The translations under genes were made by a program, and so were the position numbers. From JACQZO01 sp964512325 (lineage in GTDB: Bacteria; Patescibacteriota; Gracilibacteria; RBG-16-42-10), in contig CAZEGN010000020.1 of NCBI GenBank assembly GCA_964512325.1, positions 1 through 21,324 on the forward strand: a DNA stretch of 21,324 nt. The letters run 5' to 3'. This document shows positions 1 through 7,740 of this stretch, piece by piece (position 1 is the stretch's first letter; every line of letters starts with the position of its first letter). Below the pieces are notes generated by a model, which worked only from the letters and a program-made list of their open reading frames with translations, did no database searches and was not told the origin of the DNA.

Positions 1-58
1 GTGTTCTTGTAAACTACTTATACCAGGTGGCGCGTTTAATTATAGAACTCTCCCCACT

Positions 59-87
59 TTGCCAAACTAACCGCTCAGTGTTATATT
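59..87 (+). promoter_or_regulatory. Sigma70-type promoter upstream of the ATP-grasp operon
   Basis: A -35 box TTGCCA (59-64) and a -10 box TATATT (82-87) each match the consensus at 5 of 6 positions and are separated by exactly 17 bp. Transcription would start near 94. The promoter lies upstream of a nested hairpin and an intrinsic terminator, so it could drive either a short RNA ending near 220 or an attenuated leader for the gene starting at 239. No second convincing promoter fits between the terminator and that gene. Confidence 0.6.
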
Positions 88-117
88 CGGAACGTTCAAA
101 GTCAAATATGGTCAACA

Positions 118-188
118 AGCAATTTATTATTATCAACTCTTGGATTAGCCACTACTAGTGGTGAGAGTTGCTTAGTATTCAAATTGCT
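118..188 (+). promoter_or_regulatory. Nested three-stem hairpin in the leader (candidate structured RNA)
   Basis: Three nested perfect inverted repeats make a rod-like fold: AGCAATTT (118-125) with AAATTGCT (181-188), CAACTCT (134-140) with AGAGTTG (164-170), and CCACT (149-153) with AGTGG (157-161). Two internal loops separate the stems. The fold starts about 24 nt after the predicted transcription start and ends 2 nt before an intrinsic terminator. A 16-codon reading frame (ATG 108, TAG 156-158, peptide MVNKQFIIINSWISHY) overlaps its left side but has no visible ribosome-binding site. I do not recognise a known riboswitch class, and I found no alternative pairing that would disrupt the terminator. 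It may be a small RNA, an attenuator or a transcript-stabilising structure. Confidence 0.5.
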
Positions 189-190
189 GA

Positions 191-220
191 AGCGCCCTCA
201 CTACAGAGGGGGCTTTTTTT
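191..220 (+). terminator. Intrinsic terminator in the leader region
   Basis: AGCGCCCTC (191-199) pairs with GAGGGGGCT (206-214) with a single G-G mismatch around a 6-nt loop, followed directly by a run of seven T (214-220). It lies 18 nt before the ATP-grasp start codon and downstream of a good promoter, so it either ends a short RNA or acts as an attenuator. Confidence 0.75.
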
Positions 221-238
221 AGTTTTAACTCTGCTTAT

Positions 239-1522
239 ATGGATGGCAAAGTTCCTGTAGATCTTCTCGATCAGTTATATGGCACACAAAAGTCAGTACT
301 TCATATTCCTACGATTGATGATGAAAGTGGTCTGGAGGGCATTTCAGGCATTGAACTTTACGGTCCAAGACAAATAGCAATGGCACGAGTTCATGATGGC
401 TTTATTATTGCCCAATCAGTGCGGACAGCCGTAATGGAAAAGTTACGCATCCTACAAGCACTGGGCATTCCCACAATTGATGCACAGAACATTGCATTTA
501 TTGAATATGATCCAACCCAGAAAACTCTTTCTGAAGCAGCACTGAGAAACAGAGAGGCAATTGTTAAAGTATTGCAGAGAACACAGCCAAGACATTTGGT
601 ACCATTTTTTCAAAGTAGTAGATCTGACACACTAGCCAAAGAACACAGTTTAATGCTTCCAACTACTAGCCACAGCACTGTCGAAGCAGTGAATGACAAA
701 TGGCTGAGTCAGGAAGCTTGGCAAAGTCTGGGCTTACCGACATGTAATGGCAAGCTCGCAACCAATCTTGACGAAGCTGCGGAGATATTAAGATCTCTCA
801 CTAAGTATAAAGCGGTTTGTATTAAAGTTCGCCGCTCAGTCTCTGGTCAAGGTGTCAGCAAAGTTTCCAGGCAGCAAGCTTTAGAATATTTAAGAGCAAA
901 GCACACAGAACTGCTACATCACGGTGTTATTATTGAACCATGGTTTGAAGATATTAACCCAACAACAGGCTTCCCAAGCGTACAGGTGTATATCGCTAAT
1001 CAACCAGCAGATGACATGGTAATTGCTGCTAGTTATCAAATTGTTAAAGACAATGTACATAAAGGCAACTTCGCAGCACCGAAACTACTTGAGACGCCAG
1101 GGTTAACAGCACACTTATCAACATTTTCCACCTGGGCACGAAACAAAGGTTTCCGAGGGATCGCAGGTATAGATTTCATCGATGCAGAAGGGGAGCTTCG
1201 ATTTTCAGATCCCAATATGCGTCAGACTGGAGTTACTTCCGCAGTACTACTAGTTCACAAAATTACAGGATCTATTAACACTACACCCTGGACCGTAAAT
1301 AATAATATCGCTACGGCAGCAGGACTTTCACCTGAAGATGCGGTGAAGATTCTAAGTACACATAACCTTTTGTTTAACCCGCAAGCAAAACACGGCATCG
1401 TTCCCACCAATTTAGCCACCCTACCTCATCAAAAAGTAATGCTGTTAGCAATAGGCGCATCGCAAGAGCATGCAAATGCACTGATGACTCAGGCAGCAAA
1501 AAAGTTTCAACTCGCAACCTAA
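239..1522 (+). CDS. ATP-grasp domain protein (carboxylate-amine/peptide ligase-like)
   Basis: A 427-residue protein of the ATP-grasp fold, whose members activate a carboxylate as an acyl-phosphate and join it to an amine or thiol. Residues 1-150 look like a pre-ATP-grasp region. The ATP-binding part begins near NDKW (K154), continues through K196 and the glycine-rich loop 199-205 (RSVSGQG), the adenine-linker-like stretch IIEPW (E233), and ends in the metal-binding segment FSDPNMR (D324, N326, R328). The substrate cannot be read from the sequence; it does not look like a standard biotin carboxylase, D-Ala ligase or purine enzyme. The next gene starts 9 nt downstream and encodes an AspA/AstE-type zinc hydrolase, so the pair probably forms and cleaves related amide bonds (inference). 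The ATG has no Shine-Dalgarno sequence and sits 18 nt after a terminator, suggesting controlled read-through. Confidence 0.75.
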   Translation: MDGKVPVDLLDQLYGTQKSVLHIPTIDDESGLEGISGIELYGPRQIAMARVHDGFIIAQSVRTAVMEKLRILQALGIPTIDAQNIAFIEYDPTQKTLSEAALRNREAIVKVLQRTQPRHLVPFFQSSRSDTLAKEHSLMLPTTSHSTVEAVNDKWLSQEAWQSLGLPTCNGKLATNLDEAAEILRSLTKYKAVCIKVRRSVSGQGVSKVSRQQALEYLRAKHTELLHHGVIIEPWFEDINPTTGFPSVQVYIANQPADDMVIAASYQIVKDNVHKGNFAAPKLLETPGLTAHLSTFSTWARNKGFRGIAGIDFIDAEGELRFSDPNMRQTGVTSAVLLVHKITGSINTTPWTVNNNIATAAGLSPEDAVKILSTHNLLFNPQAKHGIVPTNLATLPHQKVMLLAIGASQEHANALMTQAAKKFQLAT

Positions 1523-1531
1523 TTATTCTTT

Positions 1532-2398
1532 ATGCTACAGCATTTTCTTCAACAATATCCAAATGGTATCGCACAGTTCGAAAGTAATAAAAGTGGGCCA
1601 ACCATAACACTGGTTGCTTATACTCATGGCAATGAAATTGCAGGCATTGCTGCTTTCGACTATCTGCTCAATCAATATCAGATTCAGGACAAACTTTGCT
1701 GTGGCAGATTACAGCTTATAATAGGTAATATTGCTGCTGCCCTTGAAAACAAGCGCTGCCTAGAAAAAGATTTTAATCGAGTTTGGGATTTTTCAGCAGA
1801 AGATAGCAATACAGTTGAATATCAAAGAGCGGAAGAAATAAAACCATATCTTCTCCAATCGGATATAGTACTTGATATTCATTCTACCAGTAGACCGTCA
1901 ATTCCTATGGGACTAGTTGCCCATCCTCAGACGGTACCAAATGCTTTATTGGATGCCTTAGTAACACCCTACTTGGTCTATGACATACTACCCTTTTTGC
2001 ACGGCAAGCCACTTGTAAGTTTTGTGCAAGAATACAGACCAGAAGCAATATGCCTGGCAATTGAAACTGGGCAACACACTGAGGAGAATAGCAGGCAAAG
2101 CGCGATTTCAAACAGTCTAACGCTGCTGAGTCATGCCGGCATTATTGCGCCAATTGATATGCCTAAGAATCAAAAGAAAAAAATAAAAGTACATACTGCA
2201 ATATATGCCAAAACATTAGAGACACACTTTCTCTATAGCAAAAATCCACAAAGCTTTGATGTCATTCCCGCCAAAACCGCATTTGTCTTCGATGGTGAAA
2301 AAGAACTACACACTGAAGAGGAAAGCGTCATACTTATGCCAAGTGCACCCACGTACATTGGGGAAGAAATTGGTTATTTAGCAGAAGAGACAGCATAA
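1532..2398 (+). CDS. AspA/AstE-family zinc amidohydrolase (M14-like)
   Basis: A 288-residue protein of the succinylglutamate desuccinylase/aspartoacylase family, zinc enzymes that hydrolyse N-acyl amino acids or amides. The zinc ligands are visible as H32 and E35 in THGNE and H117 in LDIHS. The DFNR stretch (80-83) matches the family's DxNR substrate-carboxylate site, and E178 in AIETGQ is the expected catalytic glutamate. Length is in the usual range and all key residues are present, so it is probably active. It follows the ATP-grasp gene by 9 nt and is almost certainly co-transcribed. Similar pairings of ATP-grasp ligases with zinc peptidase-like hydrolases are known from amide- and peptide-modifying systems; the actual substrate here is unknown. 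A TAATTAT-like stretch precedes the ATG, but I see no Shine-Dalgarno site. Confidence 0.8.
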   Translation: MLQHFLQQYPNGIAQFESNKSGPTITLVAYTHGNEIAGIAAFDYLLNQYQIQDKLCCGRLQLIIGNIAAALENKRCLEKDFNRVWDFSAEDSNTVEYQRAEEIKPYLLQSDIVLDIHSTSRPSIPMGLVAHPQTVPNALLDALVTPYLVYDILPFLHGKPLVSFVQEYRPEAICLAIETGQHTEENSRQSAISNSLTLLSHAGIIAPIDMPKNQKKKIKVHTAIYAKTLETHFLYSKNPQSFDVIPAKTAFVFDGEKELHTEEESVILMPSAPTYIGEEIGYLAEETA

Positions 2399-2442
2399 GA
2401 ACCTATTATTAGGGGCCATTCTTTCTAGAAGATAGTAAAGCA

Positions 2443-2464
2443 AAGAGCGCCTCTCGGCTCTCTT
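2443..2464 (-). terminator. Hairpin between convergent genes, probable alaS terminator
   Basis: Read on the minus strand, AAGAG-A-GCC-GAGA-GGC-G-CTCTT forms an 8-bp stem with one A-G mismatch and a GNRA-type tetraloop, followed by the weakly T-rich TGCTTT. The stem also forms on the plus strand, so it could act in both directions between the amidohydrolase (ends 2398) and alaS (ends 2507). The T tract is poor, which lowers confidence. Confidence 0.45.
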
Positions 2465-2506
2465 ATGCCCCACTGCCCACCATTTGCACCCTTGGCTGGC
2501 CTCGAA

Positions 2507-4276
2507 TTAACTTAATGCCGCATCGCCGATCACAGCTTTAATGCGCCGTATGCCTTTAGAGGAGCTTTCTTCTTTGAGGATTTTGAAAGCCTTAAGCTCA
2601 CCGGTATGTTCCACATGAGGTCCTCCGCAAATCTCCTTTGAGAAGTCACCCATGGTATACACTTTTACTTTGTCACCATAGCGATCTTCAAAAATACCAA
2701 TTGCCCCCTCTGCTTTCGCCTCATCCACAGTCATCTCTTTCCAGCTCACTACCAAATCACGACGAATCTGCTCATTCACGATTCTTTCTACTTCAGCTTT
2801 TTGTTCAGCGGTCATAGCAGTTTCATTAGGAAAATCGAAACGAAGGCGCTCTTGCGTAATGTTGCAGCCCCTTTGCTCCACATGATCTCCTAACACCATA
2901 CGTAAAGCCTGGTGAAGAAGGTGAGTGGCTGTATGCAATTTTCTGCTCTCTTCTGAGTGATCAGCAAGACCGCCAGCAAATTTTTGCTCACTGCCCTGGC
3001 GTGATAACGCTTGATGCTTTTTAAAGGCTTCATTAAAACCATGCTCATCCACAGAGAAACCAACTTCAGTGGCTAATTCTTTGGTAATCTCAATTGGGAA
3101 ACCAAATGTATCATACAGATGAAAAGCCTCCTCTCCATTAATCACTTTCTGACCAGTTGCTGTCAATTGTTGTTCTAGCTTTCTAAATTGCTTTAAACCA
3201 TTTTCCAGAGTTTTGCCGAATTGATTTTCTTCGTCTTGCAAAGCTTGTAATAAACTAATCGGATTTTTCATCAGCTCAGGATAAGCCTCTTGGTACATCG
3301 CTATCACCATTGATCCCAATTGCTCCAAGAAATTGCCACTAATACCAAGCTTGCGTCCATGGCGCACTGCACGACGAATCAAACGGCGCAGAATATAGCC
3401 CTGATCAACATTGCTTGGGCGCACATGATCTGCCAATAAAAACATTGCCGCCCGAATATGATCCGCAATAATTCTCTCTGAAACTGTGTCTTGAATAGTA
3501 GCTAAGGTGCGAATCTTTTCAATCAAAGGCAGAAAGAGCTCAGTTGCATAAATATTGCTCTGCCCATTTAACACCATCAAGGTGCGTTCCAACCCCAAAC
3601 CGGTATCTACATTTTTTTGTTTCAGTGGCTGATAAGCGCCATCCGCAGTCCGATTAAACTCCATAAACACATTATTCCAAATCTCTACCCAAAGCTTATT
3701 GCTTGGATCATACTTTTGAGGTGCTGGCTCGATACCTGTCCAGTAAAATATTTCAGTATCCGGGCCTTGGGGACCTGGATGCTTGCCCCCTGATGGCCAC
3801 CAATTATCATCTTTACCTAAAAATGCAATGCGCTCCTCCGGAATACCCAATTCCCGCCAACGTTTAAAAGAAACCTCATCGCGAGGAGCGGTTTCATCAC
3901 CAGCAAAGCAAGTCACCGCTAGGCGCTCAACAGGAATCTCTAAAACTTCCGTAAGCAATTTGTAGCTAAGCTCAATTGATTCATCTTTAAAATAGTCACC
4001 GAGAGACCAATTACCCAACATTTCAAAAAATGTATTATGAGTATTATCTCCGACTTCATCAATATCATCGGTACGCACACACTTTTGTACATTTGCTAGC
4101 CGTGTACCGCGGGGATGCTTTTCGCCCATGAGATAGGGGACAAGCGGGTGCATACCAGCCGTAGTAAAGAGCACACTCGGATCATTCTCCGGCACCAATG
4201 AAGCACTGGCAATAATGGCATGTCCATGTTTTTCAAAAAAGTCGAGATATTTCTTTCTGAGTTCTTTAGCGAGCAT
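2507..4276 (-). CDS. alaS: Alanyl-tRNA synthetase, short form lacking C-Ala
   Basis: A class II synthetase that charges tRNA-Ala. The product is 589 residues, against about 876 in E. coli. The catalytic core is complete: motif 2 region FFEMLGNWSLGDYFK (83-97) and motif 3 GLGLERTL (226-233), followed by the tRNA-recognition helices (HIRAAMFLLADH, 273-284; RRLIRRAVRHG, 297-307). The editing domain has both zinc-site motifs intact, H448-x3-H452 and C550-x3-H554, so mischarged Ser/Gly should be cleared. The protein ends just after the editing domain; the C-Ala dimerisation/tRNA-elbow domain is absent. I chose the ATG at 4276 because MLAKELRKKYLDFFEKHGH matches the family start; the open frame continues 59 codons upstream, but that stretch crosses the promoter and runs into the insertion sequence. 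Promoter boxes lie at 4351-4380. Confidence 0.95.
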   Translation of the reverse strand: MLAKELRKKYLDFFEKHGHAIIASASLVPENDPSVLFTTAGMHPLVPYLMGEKHPRGTRLANVQKCVRTDDIDEVGDNTHNTFFEMLGNWSLGDYFKDESIELSYKLLTEVLEIPVERLAVTCFAGDETAPRDEVSFKRWRELGIPEERIAFLGKDDNWWPSGGKHPGPQGPDTEIFYWTGIEPAPQKYDPSNKLWVEIWNNVFMEFNRTADGAYQPLKQKNVDTGLGLERTLMVLNGQSNIYATELFLPLIEKIRTLATIQDTVSERIIADHIRAAMFLLADHVRPSNVDQGYILRRLIRRAVRHGRKLGISGNFLEQLGSMVIAMYQEAYPELMKNPISLLQALQDEENQFGKTLENGLKQFRKLEQQLTATGQKVINGEEAFHLYDTFGFPIEITKELATEVGFSVDEHGFNEAFKKHQALSRQGSEQKFAGGLADHSEESRKLHTATHLLHQALRMVLGDHVEQRGCNITQERLRFDFPNETAMTAEQKAEVERIVNEQIRRDLVVSWKEMTVDEAKAEGAIGIFEDRYGDKVKVYTMGDFSKEICGGPHVEHTGELKAFKILKEESSSKGIRRIKAVIGDAALS

Positions 4277-4297
4277 AGGGGTAATTAAAAGTTTAAA

Positions 4298-4332
4298 ATT
4301 CAAGATGCAAGATGCAAAAACCGAAGCCGAAG
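4298..4332. repeat. Heptamer micro-repeat array in the alaS 5' leader
   Basis: Five 7-bp units follow one another in phase: ATTCAAG, ATGCAAG, ATGCAAA, AACCGAA, GCCGAAG. Neighbouring units differ by a few bases. The array lies between the predicted alaS transcription start and its ATG, so it would be part of the untranslated leader. The same 7-bp phasing occurs at 7741-7808, 12942-13018, 13113-13154 and 21244-21270. Confidence 0.6.
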
Positions 4333-4350
4333 ATATGCTTAGGCAAGAGA

Positions 4351-4380
4351 ATTGTACTGAAAATGGTAGCTTGCTGTAAA
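4351..4380 (-). promoter_or_regulatory. alaS promoter
   Basis: On the minus strand, TTTACA (4380-4375) and TACAAT (4356-4351) each match the -35 and -10 consensus at 5 of 6 positions, with an 18-bp spacer. Transcription would begin near 4344 and give a leader of about 68 nt. The insertion sequence ends at 4400, only 20 bp upstream of the -35 box, so the promoter appears to have survived the insertion. Confidence 0.6.
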
Positions 4381-4423
4381 TAAGCACCAATACAATCCAG
4401 GTTAAATTAACGAATGAGTTGGA

Positions 4424-4462
4424 GGAAGTTAATATTTGAGTGACCAAACTCAATTAACTTCC
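4424..4462 (+). promoter_or_regulatory. Hairpin just upstream of the transposase start
   Basis: GGAAGTTAA (4424-4432) pairs with TTAACTTCC (4454-4462), and TTGAGT (4436-4441) pairs with ACTCAA (4448-4453), with a 3-nt bulge and a 6-nt loop. The stem of 15 pairs ends 7 nt before the transposase ATG. In other insertion sequences such structures limit transposase translation from transcripts that read in from outside; here that role is inference. Confidence 0.6.
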
Positions 4463-4469
4463 CCATCAA

Positions 4470-5324
4470 ATGTATCACACCATCTTGCGCAGAATCATCT
4501 CTCATCCTCAGTACGCACTAACTATTGTCAGAAGATTAGTACAAAGACGAGCTAAAGCATGTCCTTACTGTGGTAGCTTAGGACATAGACAGCTTCACCA
4601 TACTGACAAACGAGGCATTCACACCTTCCGTTGTAGTGCGTGTAGCAAGACGTTCTCAGAACTCCTGGGAACAATCTTCTTTCAGAGTAAGTTGCCTCTC
4701 CATATCTGGTTACAAGCAATTCTGCATTGGAGTATGTCCACAGGTTCACTCTCTGCTGCTGAGCTAGCCAGGTTAGTAGGCATTTCACATCCATCTGCTT
4801 GGAGATTACTCATGAAGATTCGCACAGTACTTGCAGCTACAGATCCACCTGACAAGCTGCTTCTTGGCATAGTAGAAATGGATGAATCTTGGTTTGGCAA
4901 GAAAGAAAACCAAGAAATTTACTTTGGCATAGTCCAAAGACAAACACGAAAGCTCTTTCTCAGCATTATTCCTGACTGTACTGAAAAGACTCTTATGGAC
5001 CAGGTAGAGCAACATGTACTTCCCCATGCTCGAGTGAATACTGATGGTTGGGCTGGCTACCATAGTGTGAGTATTCGGTATACGCATGATGCAGTGAATC
5101 ACTCCAAGGCAGAGTTTGCACGAAATGATGCTCATACGAATACCATTGAGCAAATCTGGGGCATGATCAAGGGAATACTCAGAACTATTCACCACGGTGT
5201 CTCAAAGAAATATAGAAACCTCTATCTCACACAATTTATCTTCAGATATGAGCATGAACATTCTCACAACCTCTTTAAATTAACCCTCTCTTTATTATTT
5301 TCTCCAACCTATTGTTTAATTTAA
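4470..5324 (+). CDS. IS1595-family (ISXO2-like) DDE transposase
   Basis: A 284-residue transposase. The N-terminus holds a zinc ribbon (C31-P-Y-C34 and C55-S-A-C58). A helix-turn-helix region follows near 93-115 (LSAAELARLVGISHPSAWRL). The catalytic domain shows the family's acidic residues: D138 in VEMDESWFG, D192 in NTDGWAGYH, and N224/E227 in HTNTIEQIW, followed by the typical region around GILRTIHHGVSKKYRN. No frameshift or internal stop is present, so the gene is probably active. The stop codon overlaps the right terminal repeat, ending 2 bp before the element boundary. Start choice: the ATG at 4470 lies just after the hairpin and matches the expected N-terminus, with no Shine-Dalgarno sequence visible. 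Confidence 0.93.
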   Translation: MYHTILRRIISHPQYALTIVRRLVQRRAKACPYCGSLGHRQLHHTDKRGIHTFRCSACSKTFSELLGTIFFQSKLPLHIWLQAILHWSMSTGSLSAAELARLVGISHPSAWRLLMKIRTVLAATDPPDKLLLGIVEMDESWFGKKENQEIYFGIVQRQTRKLFLSIIPDCTEKTLMDQVEQHVLPHARVNTDGWAGYHSVSIRYTHDAVNHSKAEFARNDAHTNTIEQIWGMIKGILRTIHHGVSKKYRNLYLTQFIFRYEHEHSHNLFKLTLSLLFSPTYCLI

Positions 5325-5394
5325 CCACAATCCACAGCTGTTATTTGCAGATGAACAAGTAACAGTATAGGATAGACACCTATAAGATATAGTT

Positions 5395-5679
5395 ATGATT
5401 GAACATCCAAGATTTGTGGAGTGGGAAACTGTAACCACAGATTCATTAGTCAACTTCCCCTCTGAACGTATTCCGGAGCTACTTGCAGCCTGCAGACAAG
5501 CAAGATTAGTTGATCAAGCCATAGTAAATGGTCAACCTAAAATGATCGCCAAAATGCTCACTAACAAAGACGCATTGCAACACACAGCCACTATACAGCT
5601 TGAAAAGGGCATACTTGCCTTGATCATCCAGCTGACACCATCTGCTGATAGATCGGCTATCAAGGATATTCTGAACTAG
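5395..5679 (+). CDS. Small protein of unknown function
   Basis: A 94-residue soluble protein that I do not recognise. It has no signal peptide, membrane segment or cysteine pair. The middle reads as two or three amphipathic helices (IPELLAACRQARLVDQAIV, KMIAKMLTNKDALQ) and the C-terminus as a hydrophobic strand or helix (KGILALIIQL) with a charged tail. A TATAAG stretch (5381-5386) lies 8 nt before the ATG, so the transcript may have a very short leader. The gene sits downstream of the insertion sequence and ends 14 nt before the convergent end of uvrB. The clean boundaries and lack of competing frames support it as a real gene, but the function is open. Confidence 0.6.
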   Translation: MIEHPRFVEWETVTTDSLVNFPSERIPELLAACRQARLVDQAIVNGQPKMIAKMLTNKDALQHTATIQLEKGILALIIQLTPSADRSAIKDILN

Positions 5680-5693
5680 GCATTCTCTACCAA

Positions 5694-7673
5694 CTAGCGC
5701 TTCAGCTTTTTAAGCTTTTTCTCTAGTTCTTCAATCTGATCACGCAGTTCAGCTGCTTTTTCAAATTCCATTTTGCCGGCAGCCATATCCATTTGGAGCT
5801 CAAGCTCAGCAATAACTTTTGCAATTTCCTCTTCCGGCAATTCGCTTAATTTGGGCGCATCCTGACGTAACTCTTCTTGTGGTCGAATATCACGAATCTC
5901 TTTGATAATTGTTTTAGGCACAATGCCATGTTCTTTATTGTATGCTTCCTGAATTTTGCGACGACGTTCTGTTTCTGAAATCGCTCTCCGCATCGCATCA
6001 GTCATCTTGTCTGCATACATAATCACATGCCCATTTGCATTACGTGCAGCACGACCAATAGTCTGAATTAAAGCCATTTCAGAGCGCAGAAAGCCTTCTT
6101 TATCTGCATCTAAAATCGCAATCAAACTTACTTCAGGCAAGTCTAAACCTTCACGCAATAAATTGATACCCACAATAACCTCTATCTCACCCAGACGCAG
6201 ATCACGCAAAATATCCAAACGCGCCAAAGTATCAATATCAGAGTGCAAATACTTCACCTTTATTCCCGCTTCTTGTAAATATTCCGTTAAGTCCTCTGAC
6301 ATACGCTTGGTTAACGTAGTAACCAATACACGCTCATTGGCGGCAATACGCTGTCTAATTTCAGCAAGCAAATCATCAATCTGATTCTCTGTTGGCTTCA
6401 ATGCAATCGTTGGATCTAGTAGCCCAGTCGGACGAATCAATTGTTCCACGACCACATTGCCAGACTTGTCTAACTCATACTGGCGCGGCGTAGCGGATAC
6501 ATAAACAGCCGTGCTAATTTGCTTTTCAAACTCTTCAAAAGTAAGAGGACGATTGTCATAAGCCGAAGGGAGGCGGAAACCATAGTCAATTAAACTCTTT
6601 TTACGAGCCAGATTGCCATTAAACATACCCCCAATTTGCGGAATGGTAATATGAGACTCGTCAACAAAAAGCAGATAGTCATCAGGAAAATAATCAAGCA
6701 GGGTAGCCGGTTGATCACCTGCTCCACGATTTGACAAATAGCGAGTATAGTTTTCAATGCCGCTGCAGTATCCCGTCTCCAGCATCATTTCAATATCATA
6801 CTCTGTGCGCTGACGTAGCCGTTGAGCTTCAACTATTTTGCCCCATTCGGTCAATTCTTTTGTTCTCTCCTCTAATTCTGTTCGAATTCTTTCCACAGCT
6901 CCCAATATGGTTTCACGCGATGTAACAGCATGCTTAGCAGGAAATATTTCAACAGATTTAAACTGAGCCACAATCTCACCAGTCAAGGTATCAAACTCTT
7001 GTAGCTCTTCGATCTCATCCCCAAAAAACGCCACCCGCACTGCGGTATCACTATAGGTAGGATAAACCTCCACCACATCACCACGCGCACGAAAAGTACC
7101 ACGCGTAAAAGCAATGTCATTACGTTTATATTGAAGATCAGCAAGATGACGTAAAAGCTTATCCCGCTTGTACTGCATTCCTGCTTCAAGCTTTTCAGCT
7201 ACATTTCCATACTCCTCCACTGAACCCAAACCATAAATACAGGAGACTGAAGCGACAATGATAACATCTCTTCGCGTGAGCAAATTTTTGGTAGCAGCAT
7301 GACGATACTTGTCTATCTCTTCATTAATAGAAGCATCTTTTTCAATATAGGTATCTGAGCGAGCAATATAAGCCTCTGGCTGATAATAATCATAATAAGA
7401 GACAAAGTAATTAACAGCATTCTCCGGAAAAAATTCTTTAAACTCACTATAGAGCTGTGCCGCCAAAGTTTTGTTATGTGCCAAAATCAAAGTCGGCTTC
7501 TGAATCTCATTAATAACATTAGCCATAATAAACGTTTTGCCCGTACCAGTTGCTCCCAGCAAAGTCTGCTCTCTTTTTCCACTGCGAATTCCACTTACTA
7601 ATTCCGCCAAAGCACGAGGCTGATCACCGGTGGGACTATAAGGTGCAACCAGCTTAAATGGTTTATTTTCCAT
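5694..7673 (-). CDS. uvrB: Excinuclease ABC subunit B
   Basis: UvrB is the helicase-like damage-verification subunit of nucleotide excision repair; it is loaded by UvrA and recruits UvrC. The 659-residue product is close to the usual size (673 in E. coli). The Walker A motif GATGTGKT is at 40-47, and the beta-hairpin that inserts at lesions is seen around YYDYYQPEAYIARSDTYIEK. Helicase motifs follow (DESH; SATPRQYE; QTIGRAARN), and a C-terminal UVR domain (KMEFEKAAELRDQIEELEKK) can dock onto UvrC. I chose the ATG at 7673 (MENKPFKLVAPYSPTGDQP) because it matches the family N-terminus; the frame is open for 25 more codons, but those look non-coding. uvrC lies 5.5 kb away; no uvrA is in the window. 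Confidence 0.96.
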   Translation of the reverse strand: MENKPFKLVAPYSPTGDQPRALAELVSGIRSGKREQTLLGATGTGKTFIMANVINEIQKPTLILAHNKTLAAQLYSEFKEFFPENAVNYFVSYYDYYQPEAYIARSDTYIEKDASINEEIDKYRHAATKNLLTRRDVIIVASVSCIYGLGSVEEYGNVAEKLEAGMQYKRDKLLRHLADLQYKRNDIAFTRGTFRARGDVVEVYPTYSDTAVRVAFFGDEIEELQEFDTLTGEIVAQFKSVEIFPAKHAVTSRETILGAVERIRTELEERTKELTEWGKIVEAQRLRQRTEYDIEMMLETGYCSGIENYTRYLSNRGAGDQPATLLDYFPDDYLLFVDESHITIPQIGGMFNGNLARKKSLIDYGFRLPSAYDNRPLTFEEFEKQISTAVYVSATPRQYELDKSGNVVVEQLIRPTGLLDPTIALKPTENQIDDLLAEIRQRIAANERVLVTTLTKRMSEDLTEYLQEAGIKVKYLHSDIDTLARLDILRDLRLGEIEVIVGINLLREGLDLPEVSLIAILDADKEGFLRSEMALIQTIGRAARNANGHVIMYADKMTDAMRRAISETERRRKIQEAYNKEHGIVPKTIIKEIRDIRPQEELRQDAPKLSELPEEEIAKVIAELELQMDMAAGKMEFEKAAELRDQIEELEKKLKKLKR

Positions 7674-7740
7674 CACGCCAAAATTACATAGTAAGTACAT
7701 ATTAACAGCAATCTCCACAATGGCAACAAAACAGTCCACA

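Larger units (their letters stand above)
4400..5326 (+). mobile_element. IS1595-family insertion sequence, intact, with 8-bp target duplication
   Basis: The element is 927 bp. Imperfect terminal inverted repeats begin GGTTAAATTAA at both ends and match at 23 of 28 positions (4400-4427 against 5299-5326). It is flanked by a perfect direct repeat ACAATCCA at 4392-4399 and 5327-5334, the 8-bp target duplication expected for the IS1595 family. It carries one complete transposase gene. The exact duplication and intact gene suggest a fairly recent insertion, in the gap between alaS and the small gene at 5395. A related copy in the opposite orientation starts at 21271. Confidence 0.95.

Noticed and set aside
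108..158. A 16-residue leader peptide gene
   Set aside because: The frame is real, but it has no ribosome-binding site and could be chance in AT-rich DNA; kept only as a hint within the leader finding.
4277..4453. Longer N-terminus for alaS
   Set aside because: The extra 59 codons cross the alaS promoter and end inside the insertion sequence, and the family start matches the ATG at 4276.
4806..5195. A 129-codon frame on the minus strand within the insertion sequence
   Set aside because: It is a shadow of the transposase gene, with no recognisable domain or start signal.
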